Positions 25,084 to 33,747 of a stretch of 64,000 bases of DNA are shown in pieces; within the stretch, counting starts at the first letter, position 1; each line of letters opens with the position of its first letter. The stretch lies in the NCBI GenBank assembly GCA_964406575.1, contig CAYOSH010000006.1:1-64000 (forward strand), in the 5' to 3' direction. The translations under genes were made by a program, and so were the position numbers. The stretch is from WTAW01 sp964406575 (GTDB lineage Bacteria; Acidobacteriota; Aminicenantia; Aminicenantales; Aminicenantaceae). The notes beneath the pieces are model-generated. The model was not told where the DNA came from, made no database searches, and worked only from the letters and a program-made list of their open reading frames with translations.

Positions 25084-26190
25084 ATGAATATCGGCGTTAT
25101 CAACGAAAGCAGTAAGATCGAGAACCGCGCGGGATTAACACCCAGCTCGGTATCAACGTTGACGAATAGAGGGCATGAGGTCTATTTCCAGGCAGGAGTT
25201 GGGCTCAAATCCGGATATACAAACGAAGAATACACATATTTGGGTGGCAAAATCGTCTTCACAAAAGAAGAAGTTTTCGGGCGCTCGGATATCGTGCTCA
25301 ATATTTCTCCTCTAAATGACGAGGAGTGCGGTTTTGTCCTAGACAATCAGATCTTGTTTGGTTTTCATCATCTGGCGGTGGCCAAAAAGAACACTCTTGA
25401 AGGACTTCTCAAAAAGAAAGTCACCATGATCGGATATGAGATCGTCCAGAACGACGAAGGAAGTCTTCCCTTTATCGAGAGCTTGAGCGAGATCGCCGGT
25501 CAGATGTGCCTGGTCATCTCGGGACACTATCTTCAAAGCAACTATGGAGGGAGAGGTTTGGTTATCGGAGGAGTCGTGAGCGTGCCTCCAGCGACAGCAG
25601 TCATAGTCGGCAGCGGGATCCTGGCAAAAAGTGCCATTAAGGCCTTGTTGGGTGCAGGGGCTCACACAATAGCATTGGGTCGGAATATGGAGGGTCTCAG
25701 AGAGATCGAGGACATGACTTCGGGTAGGGCGATCACTCTGATGGCGAGTCGGTACAACCTCGAACGAATGGTCCAGATCGCTGACATCCTGATTGGTGCG
25801 GTGCTTTTGCCTGGGGAGAGGGCACCCATGATGATTACGCGAGAGATGGTCAGAAGGATGAGGAAAGGCTCTGTTATTATTGACCTCTCCATAGACCAGG
25901 GGGGGTGTATCGAAACAAGCCGTCTAACCACTCTGGAACAGCCAACATATGTCGATGAAGGCATCATCCACTATTGTGTTCCCAACATCACCTCCGCCGT
26001 CAGCCGGACATCCTCTAAGGTTTTATCCAACCTGGTGACGACGTACCTGCTCCAGATCGGCGACCTTGGAATCGATGAAGCGCTGAAACAGAATGCGATC
26101 CTCTCCCGAGGAGCCTATGTTTGTCGCGGCGATCTGGTGAGACAGTCCATCGCGGAGAGATTTGGCCTGGATACCCAAAAATCATTTTAA
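25084..26190 (+). CDS. Alanine dehydrogenase/PntA-like protein, catalytic Lys not conserved
   Basis: The protein is 368 residues from ATG 25084, chosen for the GGAGG five bases upstream. The AlaDH/PNT N-terminal domain has ENRAGLTP (substrate Arg), the LFGFHHLA His and a NAD-binding Rossmann domain with VIVGSGILAKSA; SIDQGG holds the catalytic Asp. The conserved lysine of AlaDH (in KVKEP) is replaced: the same strand reads VLNISP. Activity as an alanine dehydrogenase is doubtful. A PntA-like NAD(H)-binding or other oxidoreductase role is possible. It is the first gene of the redox operon, 16 bases before nuoE, which suggests a link to NAD(P)H balance. Confidence 0.78.
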   Translation: MNIGVINESSKIENRAGLTPSSVSTLTNRGHEVYFQAGVGLKSGYTNEEYTYLGGKIVFTKEEVFGRSDIVLNISPLNDEECGFVLDNQILFGFHHLAVAKKNTLEGLLKKKVTMIGYEIVQNDEGSLPFIESLSEIAGQMCLVISGHYLQSNYGGRGLVIGGVVSVPPATAVIVGSGILAKSAIKALLGAGAHTIALGRNMEGLREIEDMTSGRAITLMASRYNLERMVQIADILIGAVLLPGERAPMMITREMVRRMRKGSVIIDLSIDQGGCIETSRLTTLEQPTYVDEGIIHYCVPNITSAVSRTSSKVLSNLVTTYLLQIGDLGIDEALKQNAILSRGAYVCRGDLVRQSIAERFGLDTQKSF

Positions 26191-26206
26191 TTTTGAAGTG
26201 GATCAA

Positions 26207-26647
26207 ATGGAAAAATATTTGAAAGAATTCGCAACAGAGCAAAAAGCACTGATCCATATTCTGCACAAAATACAAAGCGAATATGGGTACATCCCTCCTG
26301 ATATGATCACCGCGATTTCAAAACATCTGAATATTTCAGAGAGCGAAATCTATGGTGTTCTGACTTTCTATAAGGCATTCAGCCTTGAGCCTCGAGGGGA
26401 ACACATTGTAACGGTGTGTCTGGGGACAGCATGCCATGTCAGAGGAGGTCCTCAGATCGCCGAAGAGATGGAGCGTAAGCTCGACATCAAAGTGGGCCAG
26501 ACAACCGCTGATAACAAGTTCACACTCGAAACCGTAAACTGCTTAGGGTGTTGTGCCATAGGCCCGGTTGTTGTCGTCGATGGAAAATACCATTCCCAGG
26601 TCACTGTCAAAAAAATTGATGAGATTCTAAAAGATTATAAAGAGTAG
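26207..26647 (+). CDS. nuoE: NuoE-type [2Fe-2S] thioredoxin-like subunit
   Basis: The protein is 146 residues from ATG 26207; a TTG at 26162 would overlap the previous gene. The helical N-terminus IHILHKIQSEYGYIP...VLTFYKAF and the thioredoxin-like [2Fe-2S] domain with Cx4C (C71, C76) and Cx3C (C112, C116) define the 24-kDa subunit of complex I and of NAD(P)-linked hydrogenases and formate dehydrogenases. It passes electrons to or from the NuoF flavin site in the cytosol. It lies five bases before nuoF in a tight operon. Confidence 0.92.
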   Translation: MEKYLKEFATEQKALIHILHKIQSEYGYIPPDMITAISKHLNISESEIYGVLTFYKAFSLEPRGEHIVTVCLGTACHVRGGPQIAEEMERKLDIKVGQTTADNKFTLETVNCLGCCAIGPVVVVDGKYHSQVTVKKIDEILKDYKE

Positions 26648-26652
26648 TCACC

Positions 26653-28569
26653 ATGGACAAAATAGTCAATCCTGAACAACTTAACGAGTGGAAAGAAGAA
26701 ATTCTTTTAGGGCGCCCTCCGTACAAAAAAACGATAGTCATATCTTCAGGGACGTGTGGACAAGCCAGTGGTTCCATACCTGTCATTGAGGCGCTTAATG
26801 AGGAGTTGGAAAAAAGGCATCTGAGAGAAACTGTAGGTCTTGAAATCACAGGGTGTCATGGATTTTGTGAGCTGGAGCCAAATATCGTCATCTATCCTGA
26901 AGAAATTTTCTACGGGAAGCTTACGCCCAAGGATATTCCAGAGATTGTGGAAAAAACTGTTTTTGGCGATGAGGTGCTTCCCGCTTATGTCTATGAAGAG
27001 CCAGGGACCGGAAAGAAAAGCGCATATCAAAAGGATATCCCCTTCTATGGGAAGCAAATGCGGCTGCTCACGGGTAACAATTTCCGGATCGATCCAAGAA
27101 GCATTGAAGATTATGTGCGCCTGGACGGGTATCAAGCCCTTGCTAAGGTTCTGTTTGATAAAACATCGGAAGAAGTGATTCTTGAGATTGAAAATTCAGG
27201 GCTGAGGGGCAGAGGTGGTGCCGGATTCCCCACGGGCCGGAAATGGGCGATCTGCCGAAAAGTCAGGTCCGATGAGAAATACATCATCTGCAACGCGGAT
27301 GAAGGGGACCCGGGTGCCTATATGGACAGGAGCCTTCTGGAGGGAAATCCCCACAGTGTCATTGAGGGAATGATCATAGGCGCTTATGCTATCGGCGCGA
27401 CCGAGGGCTATATTTATGTCCGGATGGAATATCCTCTGGCTGTCGAGCACTTGACGATTGCTTTGAAGGATGCAAAAAAGCACGGGTTTTTGGGAAAATC
27501 CATCATGGGATCAGAGTTTCATTTTGATATTCATTTGGTCGAGGGTGCCGGCGCCTTTGTTTCGGGAGAAGAAACCTCTTTGATGGCGTCTATAGAAGGG
27601 AAACGCGCTTTTCCACGCCAGAGGCCACCTTTTCCCGCACAGAAAGGACTATGGGGAAAGCCGACGAATATCAATAATGTGGAGACCTGGGCCAATGTTC
27701 CGCTGATCTTGAACAGGGGCGCGGATTGGTATTCGAAAATAGGGACAAAACAAAGCAAGGGAACAAAGATCTTCTCACTTGTGGGAAAGATCAACAACAC
27801 AGGACTTGTGGAAGTGCCCATGGGGATCACGCTTCGCGAGATCATTTATGATATTGGTGGGGGAATAAAGAACAATAAAAAAATCAAAGCGGTCCAGACC
27901 GGAGGCCCGTCGGGAGGCTGCATTCCCATGGAGAAGTTGAATCTCCGCATTGATTATGACACGCTCGCCAAAGCCGGGTCGATCATGGGCTCTGGCGGAA
28001 TGATCGTCATGGATGAAAATACGTGTATGGTTGATGTGGCCCGCTATTTTCTGAATTTTACCCAGGAGGAGTCCTGCGGGAAATGTGTTCCCTGCCGCTT
28101 GGGAACCAAACAGATGGTCAACATCCTGACGCGTATCACAGAAGGGGAAGGCGAGGAGGAAGATCTCAAGCGACTGGAAGACCTGTCGAACACGATAAAA
28201 ACAGGTTCGCTCTGTGGGTTAGGTCAAACCGCTCCGAATCCTGTTCTCACGACTCTCCGGTCTTTTCGCAAAGAGTATGAAATACACATTAAGGAGAAAA
28301 GTTGTCCTGCTCTCGTTTGTAAGGCTTTGATCAGTTATTACATCGAGCCCGCCAAGTGTGTCGGCTGTCTGTTGTGTTTGAAGAGTTGCCCTGTGGATGC
28401 CATCAGAGGAGAGCGAAAGAAGGTCCATATCATCGACCAGAATAAGTGCATAAAGTGCGGAGCGTGTTTTGATGTTTGTCCATCCAAGGTAAGCGCTGTA
28501 TCCAAATACACAGGGAAAAAAAGAACGAGCATTTTGAAAAAAGCTTCTCCCAAGAGAGTAAAGAAATGA
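26653..28569 (+). CDS. nuoF: NuoF-type NADH/FMN subunit with extra Fe-S domains
   Basis: The 638-residue protein is longer than respiratory NuoF (about 445). It has an N-terminal thioredoxin-like [2Fe-2S] domain (C35, C68, C72), then the NAD/FMN core with GLRGRGGAGFPTGRKW and NADEGDPGAYMDR. The [4Fe-4S] site ESCGKCVPCRLGT follows, and a C-terminal 2[4Fe-4S] ferredoxin-like domain (CVGCLLCLKSCP and CIKCGACFDVCP). This layout is that of HydB/HndC-type subunits of electron-bifurcating hydrogenases and related transhydrogenases. It overlaps the start of nuoG by ATGA. Confidence 0.92.
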   Translation: MDKIVNPEQLNEWKEEILLGRPPYKKTIVISSGTCGQASGSIPVIEALNEELEKRHLRETVGLEITGCHGFCELEPNIVIYPEEIFYGKLTPKDIPEIVEKTVFGDEVLPAYVYEEPGTGKKSAYQKDIPFYGKQMRLLTGNNFRIDPRSIEDYVRLDGYQALAKVLFDKTSEEVILEIENSGLRGRGGAGFPTGRKWAICRKVRSDEKYIICNADEGDPGAYMDRSLLEGNPHSVIEGMIIGAYAIGATEGYIYVRMEYPLAVEHLTIALKDAKKHGFLGKSIMGSEFHFDIHLVEGAGAFVSGEETSLMASIEGKRAFPRQRPPFPAQKGLWGKPTNINNVETWANVPLILNRGADWYSKIGTKQSKGTKIFSLVGKINNTGLVEVPMGITLREIIYDIGGGIKNNKKIKAVQTGGPSGGCIPMEKLNLRIDYDTLAKAGSIMGSGGMIVMDENTCMVDVARYFLNFTQEESCGKCVPCRLGTKQMVNILTRITEGEGEEEDLKRLEDLSNTIKTGSLCGLGQTAPNPVLTTLRSFRKEYEIHIKEKSCPALVCKALISYYIEPAKCVGCLLCLKSCPVDAIRGERKKVHIIDQNKCIKCGACFDVCPSKVSAVSKYTGKKRTSILKKASPKRVKK

Positions 28570-31130
28570 AGATAACCATAAACGGCAAAACGATAGAAAC
28601 AGAAGGTCCGAAGACAATTCTTGATGTTGCCCGGGACAATAGGATCTATATCCCCTCTCTCTGTGATCATGAGAAATTATCTCCTTTTACAGGATGTCGG
28701 TTGTGTCTCGTAGAGATCAAGGGGAGAAGAGGGTATCCTCCCTCTTGCGGAACTTATGTGGAAGAGGGCATGGAGATCGTGACCGATACTCCCAGACTGA
28801 AAAAATTGAGAAGACAGATCCTCGAATTGATCCTTTCGGAACATCCTAATGCCTGTCTGATTTGTGCAGAGAAAGAAAACTGTGATGAGTATAAATCCAC
28901 CATCAGAAAAGTCGGGGAGGTCACCGGTTGCGTCCTTTGTTCCAACAATCGTCGCTGTGAGCTCCAGGATGTTGTCGATGCCATACAGCTGGAGAAGGTG
29001 AGCTTCGCCTCTGTTTACAGGAATTTTGAGGTCAAAAAAGGAGATCCGTTTTTTGATCGCAATTACAATCTCTGTATTCTCTGCGGCAGATGTGTCCGCG
29101 TTTGTCACGAATTGAGAGGGGCCTCAGCGATTGCGTTTGTAAACAGGGGGCCGGAAGAAGTAGTCGGTACTGTCTTGGATAAGCCGCTGTTAGAATCGGG
29201 ATGTCAGTTCTGCGGAGCTTGTGTGGATTTGTGTCCCACCGGGTCATTGGCTGAGAGAGGGATCAAGTATGAATCTCTTCCAGACCGGGAGGCCAAAACG
29301 ATCTGCCCTCTCTGCAGTATGGGGTGTGAGCTGGATGTGTGGCTGAAGGACGGACGGATCCTCAACACATCTCCTTCTCCAGATGGCGCAGTCAATGGTG
29401 GCCAAGCTTGTGTCAAAGGCCGATTCTTAGCCAGAGATGCTGTGTACAGCTCTCTGAGAGTATTGGCCCCTTTGATCAAGAGAAAAGGCGAGTTTGAAGA
29501 AGTGAGCTGGGAGAAGGCTTTGGATTTTGTCGCCACAAAGCTCAAAAACTACAAAGGCAAGGATATTGCTCTTATTGAATCCTCACAACTTGGTTGTGAA
29601 GATGCGTTTGTGGTCCGTAAGTTTGCAAGACTGAGCTTAAAAACGAACAATATCGATACCCGAAATCTTTTTTCTCCCTATGAAGACCTTCACAGTGTCT
29701 GCCAAAAGAGCGAATCTCCGGCCGCGCTAAATTTTAACATCAAAGATATCTCTAAAGCCGAAACGATAGTCCTTGCGGGAACAGACATCGTCAGTTCCCA
29801 TCCCTTGATTTGGCTCGAAGTGCTCAAAGCCGTTAAGAGTGGATCCAAGCTCGTCGTCGTCAGCTCCACCGAATTTCTCCTCAATCGTTTTGTCTGGCGC
29901 TGGTTAAGGATCAATGCGGGTACAGAATCTCTGCTTTTCGGTTTTCTTGCAAAGTTGCTACTCGAGAACACGCCATCTCAAGAACCTTCCTCTATCGACG
30001 GGTACGAAAGTTTTGTCAGGTCTTTAGAAAAACTTCCCATATCCGATGTGGCCAAATTGACCGGCGTTGAAAAACAGTCCCTCGAGGAAGTGGCTCAACT
30101 CCTGAGGGATGGCCGCCCGGCCGTATTTCTCTTTGGAGCCGGAATGGCTCAGTTTCCCACTGAAACTGTCAATGTTTCTGCATTCCGGAACTTGGCCCTG
30201 TTGAGCAAGGCAAAAATTTTTCCGCTTGGTTCGGAGTGTAACGAAAGAGGTCTTTTCGAACTTGCAGGATTCTCCGGAAGACGGGCGATCTCTAAAGATC
30301 GGATCCTCCAAATGGTTTTCCAGGGGGATTTAAAAGCGCTGTATCTTGTGGGCTCAGCTTCGCTTCCTGAGAATGTGAAGGCCGAGTTTATAATCGTACA
30401 AAATAGCTATATGAATGAAGATGCGAAACAAGCGGATGTGATTCTTCCTGCAGTGACGTTTGCCGAAACTGAGGGAATTTTTGTGAATGGTGAGGGTCTT
30501 GTTCAGAAATTCCAAAAAGTCATTGACCCATTAGGGGAGGCAAAACCAGATTGGTGGATTTTATCGCAGCTTGCACAGAGAATGAAGATCAAGGGATTTG
30601 ATTATAAAAAGACTGAGGATATTCTGAAGGAGATCAAAAGAAGTCATTTTTCTTTTGCCAAGGTCAGTTATGCAGGTTTAGAGAAGGGAAAAGGCATATT
30701 TATTAATGAAAACTTTGCAGGAGAGCCAAGATTGAGTCCTATGAGGTTCGATCGGATAGGTGTAAATCCCTCAAAGAAATTTCCCTTTAAAATGATAATG
30801 GACTTGAATCTGGACTCATACAGAAACTTATCTCTGAGTATAGAAAATAGAGGATTTAGGGCGTTGAGAAACTCCCGATGGATTCGGATAAATCCGAATG
30901 ATGCGGAAAAATTGGGACTTAGAAACGAGGACCCCATCGTAGTTGAGTCAATAAACGGGAAGATGGAGGGTGTGCTCAAGGTGTCGGAGGGACTCCCTGA
31001 AGGCGTGGTTGGATCCCAGGTCGCCTGGAGCGAGGAAGCGCGTATCTCCGGATCCTCTGTCATGTTGCCCATGGCAAAGGGATATTATCCCTGTGACCCT
31101 ATTCCTGTAAAAATCAAAAGAGGAAGATAA
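28566..31130 (+). CDS. nuoG: NuoG-like multi-cluster Fe-S/molybdopterin-fold protein
   Basis: The protein is 854 residues from ATG 28566, four-base coupled to nuoF. Cluster ligands: plant-type [2Fe-2S] (C33, C44, C47, C61); His-ligated site (H93, C97, C100, C106); an extra Cys group (C122, C125, C131); two [4Fe-4S] sites (C170-C180, C213-C223); and the MopB-type site (C247, C250, C254, C282). The C-terminal ~550 residues are a molybdopterin oxidoreductase fold, but no catalytic Sec or Cys of formate dehydrogenases is seen at the expected place, and there is no hydrogenase H-cluster. It probably serves as an electron wire in a soluble complex rather than as a complex I arm, since no Nuo membrane subunits occur here. 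Confidence 0.88.
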   Translation: MKITINGKTIETEGPKTILDVARDNRIYIPSLCDHEKLSPFTGCRLCLVEIKGRRGYPPSCGTYVEEGMEIVTDTPRLKKLRRQILELILSEHPNACLICAEKENCDEYKSTIRKVGEVTGCVLCSNNRRCELQDVVDAIQLEKVSFASVYRNFEVKKGDPFFDRNYNLCILCGRCVRVCHELRGASAIAFVNRGPEEVVGTVLDKPLLESGCQFCGACVDLCPTGSLAERGIKYESLPDREAKTICPLCSMGCELDVWLKDGRILNTSPSPDGAVNGGQACVKGRFLARDAVYSSLRVLAPLIKRKGEFEEVSWEKALDFVATKLKNYKGKDIALIESSQLGCEDAFVVRKFARLSLKTNNIDTRNLFSPYEDLHSVCQKSESPAALNFNIKDISKAETIVLAGTDIVSSHPLIWLEVLKAVKSGSKLVVVSSTEFLLNRFVWRWLRINAGTESLLFGFLAKLLLENTPSQEPSSIDGYESFVRSLEKLPISDVAKLTGVEKQSLEEVAQLLRDGRPAVFLFGAGMAQFPTETVNVSAFRNLALLSKAKIFPLGSECNERGLFELAGFSGRRAISKDRILQMVFQGDLKALYLVGSASLPENVKAEFIIVQNSYMNEDAKQADVILPAVTFAETEGIFVNGEGLVQKFQKVIDPLGEAKPDWWILSQLAQRMKIKGFDYKKTEDILKEIKRSHFSFAKVSYAGLEKGKGIFINENFAGEPRLSPMRFDRIGVNPSKKFPFKMIMDLNLDSYRNLSLSIENRGFRALRNSRWIRINPNDAEKLGLRNEDPIVVESINGKMEGVLKVSEGLPEGVVGSQVAWSEEARISGSSVMLPMAKGYYPCDPIPVKIKRGR

Positions 31131-31963
31131 TGGCTAAAATCATAAAGCGAGAACGCTTGGTCCCAAACATTCATCTCATCGAAATTGAGGCTCCTCAGAT
31201 TTCAAAAAAATGCCAGCCTGGTCAATTTGTGATCATCATGGTGGACGATTTTGGTGAACGGATTCCCTTGACTATTGCCGATTGGAATTCAGACAAAGGA
31301 ACAATCACTTCGGTGTTCCTTGTGGTCGGAACGTCGACACACAAATTATCTCTGTTAAATGCGGGTGATGAAGTCCCGGTCTTTGTCGGTCCGTTGGGAA
31401 GGCCTTCTACGATCGAAAAATATGGAAAAGTGCTCTGTGCGGGCGGGTGTTTCGGGATTGCTGCCATTTATCCGATTGCTCGGGCCCTGAAAAATGCAGG
31501 GAACACAGTGATTACAGTCCTGGATGTCAAGGCGAATTTTCTCCTCTATTGGGAAGATAAGCTTAAGTCTGTGAGTGATGAGTTTTATGTGTCGGCGAGA
31601 GATAGTTATTACGATTGTAAGGATTACATCCCTAAGACGCTTGAGAGCGTTGTCAAAAAAGAGGGAAAGATCGATCGCGTTATCTCCATCGGTTGCACGT
31701 ATTTGATGTATGCCTGTTCCGAAGCCACAAGACCTCTGGGGATTCATACTTCCGTCAGCCTGAATCCCATCATGGTCGATGGTACGGGCATGTGCGGTGC
31801 CTGCCGTGTCACTGTAGATGGCAGGACAAAATTCGCTTGTGTCGATGGTCCGGACTTTGATGGCCATCTGGTCGATTGGGAGGAACTGTTTATCCGAAGG
31901 AAATCCTATTTCGAGGATGAAATCGAATCTTTATGCTACTGGGAAAAGAAGACTTTTCCTTAA
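31130..31963 (+). CDS. NfnA/SudB-type FAD and [2Fe-2S] electron transfer subunit
   Basis: The 277-residue protein belongs to the ferredoxin-NADP reductase-like family that includes dihydroorotate dehydrogenase PyrK, SudB and NfnA. FAD-binding RIPLTIADW, the NAD-binding GGCFGIAAIYPIARAL and the C-terminal [2Fe-2S] motif MCGACRVTVDG...FACVDGPDFDGH are all present. In NfnAB this subunit takes electrons from NADH and passes them through its FAD and [2Fe-2S] cluster. It overlaps the nuoG stop by one base and is followed after 26 bases by its usual partner. Confidence 0.92.
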   Translation: MAKIIKRERLVPNIHLIEIEAPQISKKCQPGQFVIIMVDDFGERIPLTIADWNSDKGTITSVFLVVGTSTHKLSLLNAGDEVPVFVGPLGRPSTIEKYGKVLCAGGCFGIAAIYPIARALKNAGNTVITVLDVKANFLLYWEDKLKSVSDEFYVSARDSYYDCKDYIPKTLESVVKKEGKIDRVISIGCTYLMYACSEATRPLGIHTSVSLNPIMVDGTGMCGACRVTVDGRTKFACVDGPDFDGHLVDWEELFIRRKSYFEDEIESLCYWEKKTFP

Positions 31964-31989
31964 GAAAGATGGGTTAGAAAGAGTGCAAA

Positions 31990-33546
31990 ATGGCCGAAAA
32001 AAAAGAGATGCTCCCTGAGCTTAAAGAAAAGCTCCGAACGAGGTACAACGAAGATTGGCGCAAAGAATTGCGCAAGTCGATTCCTGTGAAAGAGAGGATG
32101 AAACTTTCGCGGCAGAAGATGCCGGAAAGAGAACCCGAAGAGAGAAACCAGGATTTCTTAGAAGTCAATCGTGGGTTGGAAGAGAAGTCTGCAAAGGAAG
32201 AAGCCAAAAGATGTTTGGACTGTGCCAATCCTCAATGTGTTTTGGGTTGCCCTGTAGGGATCGACATTCCCACGTTTGTTAAGCTCGTGGAGATCGGCGA
32301 TTATGAGCAGAGCGTGCGGAAAATAAAGGAAACCAATGTGCTTCCAGCGATCTGCGGGCGGGTGTGTCCTCAGGAAACACAATGCGAGGAAGTGTGCAAT
32401 CTAAAGAAAGCGACAGGAGTGCCCGTGGCTATAGGAAACCTGGAACGGTTTGTTGCCGATTATGAGAGAAAGACGGGGAAGGTCCATATTCCAAAGCTTC
32501 CGCCATCGACCGGTCATAAGGTGGCTGTTTTGGGAGCGGGTCCTGCGGGCCTTACAGTGGCAGGAGACCTGGCTTTAAAGGGCCATGAAGTTACGATATT
32601 CGAAGCGCTTCATGTGGCCGGAGGAGTTCTGGTCTATGGTATTCCTGAGTTTCGACTCCCGAAAAAAATATTAAGCGGAGAGGTCGATTTCCTCAAAAGT
32701 CTCGGCGTCGAGTTGAAGACAAATTTTGTTGTGGGATTGACAGCCACCATAGATGATTTGAAAAAAGAAGGATTCGAATCATTCTTTATCGGGACGGGAG
32801 CTGGTCTGCCCAATTTTATGCGGATCCCCGGGGAAAACCTTGTGGGTGTGTACTCCGCGAATGAATATCTCACGCGTGTGAATTTGATGCGTGCGTATGA
32901 TTTTCCTGTCTATGACACGCCGGTCTTTCTGGCAAAGAAAGCTGCAGTTTTGGGTGGAGGCAATGTGGCTATGGATTCGGTGAGGACGGCGAAGCGGTTG
33001 GGTGCGGAATTTTCGGCCTGTGTATACCGGCGGTCAAGGAAAGAGATGCCGGCCCGGGTAGAGGAAGTCCATCATGCCGAAGAAGAGGGCATAGAATTCC
33101 ATTTCTTGACGACTCCGATACGATTCATCGGCAACGATAAAGGCCATCTTAAGGCTATGGAATGTCTCCGCATGAAGCTTGGTGAGCCCGATGATTCTGG
33201 TAGACGGCGTCCTGTGCCTATAGAAGGATCAGAATTCATCATGGAAGTCGACCTGGTAGTTGTCGCCATTGGCAACAGCTCGAATCCTTTGATCGGCCAA
33301 ACAACCCCTGAGCTGGAAGTAGGTAAATGGGGCAATGTTGAAGTGGATTGGGGGACTATGGCGACTAATATGGAGGGCATCTACGCTGGAGGAGACATCA
33401 TTCGAGGAGGAGCAACCGTCATCCTGGCGATGGGGGATGCGCGGATAGCGGCCACTGAGATGGATAAATACCTCAGGTTTAAAGAATCCACAAAGCGTAA
33501 GCCATCCGTTAGAGGAAAAAGACAGGCAAAAGCCAAAAAAAAGTAG
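31990..33546 (+). CDS. NfnB/SudA/GltD-type NADPH oxidoreductase
   Basis: The 518-residue protein is homologous to glutamate synthase small subunit and NfnB. A charged 70-residue N-terminal extension leads to the two-cluster Fe-S domain (CLDCANPQCVLGCPVGIDIP and CGRVCPQETQCEEVC). The FAD site GAGPAGLTVAGDLALKGHEV and the NADPH site LGGGNVAMDSVRTAKRLGAE follow. In NfnB one FAD is the bifurcating site between ferredoxin and NAD(P)H. Pairing with the NfnA-like gene rules out a simple GltD, because no glutamate synthase large subunit is present. It ends the operon; the next gene is about 200 bases away. Confidence 0.92.
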   Translation: MAEKKEMLPELKEKLRTRYNEDWRKELRKSIPVKERMKLSRQKMPEREPEERNQDFLEVNRGLEEKSAKEEAKRCLDCANPQCVLGCPVGIDIPTFVKLVEIGDYEQSVRKIKETNVLPAICGRVCPQETQCEEVCNLKKATGVPVAIGNLERFVADYERKTGKVHIPKLPPSTGHKVAVLGAGPAGLTVAGDLALKGHEVTIFEALHVAGGVLVYGIPEFRLPKKILSGEVDFLKSLGVELKTNFVVGLTATIDDLKKEGFESFFIGTGAGLPNFMRIPGENLVGVYSANEYLTRVNLMRAYDFPVYDTPVFLAKKAAVLGGGNVAMDSVRTAKRLGAEFSACVYRRSRKEMPARVEEVHHAEEEGIEFHFLTTPIRFIGNDKGHLKAMECLRMKLGEPDDSGRRRPVPIEGSEFIMEVDLVVVAIGNSSNPLIGQTTPELEVGKWGNVEVDWGTMATNMEGIYAGGDIIRGGATVILAMGDARIAATEMDKYLRFKESTKRKPSVRGKRQAKAKKK

Positions 33547-33590
33547 CCTGGAATCCGATAATTCAATGTTGTGATTCGATAACACTATGT

Positions 33591-33658
33591 AGGGTCCGTT
33601 CCCCGAACGGGCAAGGTGAGCGGATTAGAAAATGGAGGGTCCGTTCCCCGAACGGACC
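33591..33658. repeat. Tandem REP-like palindromes
   Basis: AGGGTCCGTTCCCCGAACGG occurs twice, at 33591-33610 and 33636-33655. The second continues to GGACC, making a perfect 9-bp stem (GGTCCGTTC and GAACGGACC) around CCC. They sit in the 200-base gap between the redox operon and the CoA-transferase gene. No T-tract follows, so a REP/BIME-like role is more likely than a terminator. Confidence 0.65.
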
Positions 33659-33747
33659 GATACAAGCAAGATAGAAGCTATTCAATGATTAAAACTCAGA
33701 TAGTCAATGTCAGTGCTTTATCGCTGCGATGACCGTGGAGGCCAAAG

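Noticed and set aside
26207..31130. NuoEFG as the front arm of respiratory complex I
   Set aside because: No membrane subunits (NuoA, H, J-N) or NuoBCD/I in the window, and NuoF has bifurcation-type extra domains.
26207..33546. Operon as NAD-dependent hydrogenase or formate dehydrogenase
   Set aside because: No H-cluster motifs and no catalytic Sec/Cys motif in the NuoG-like protein; no catalytic subunit nearby.
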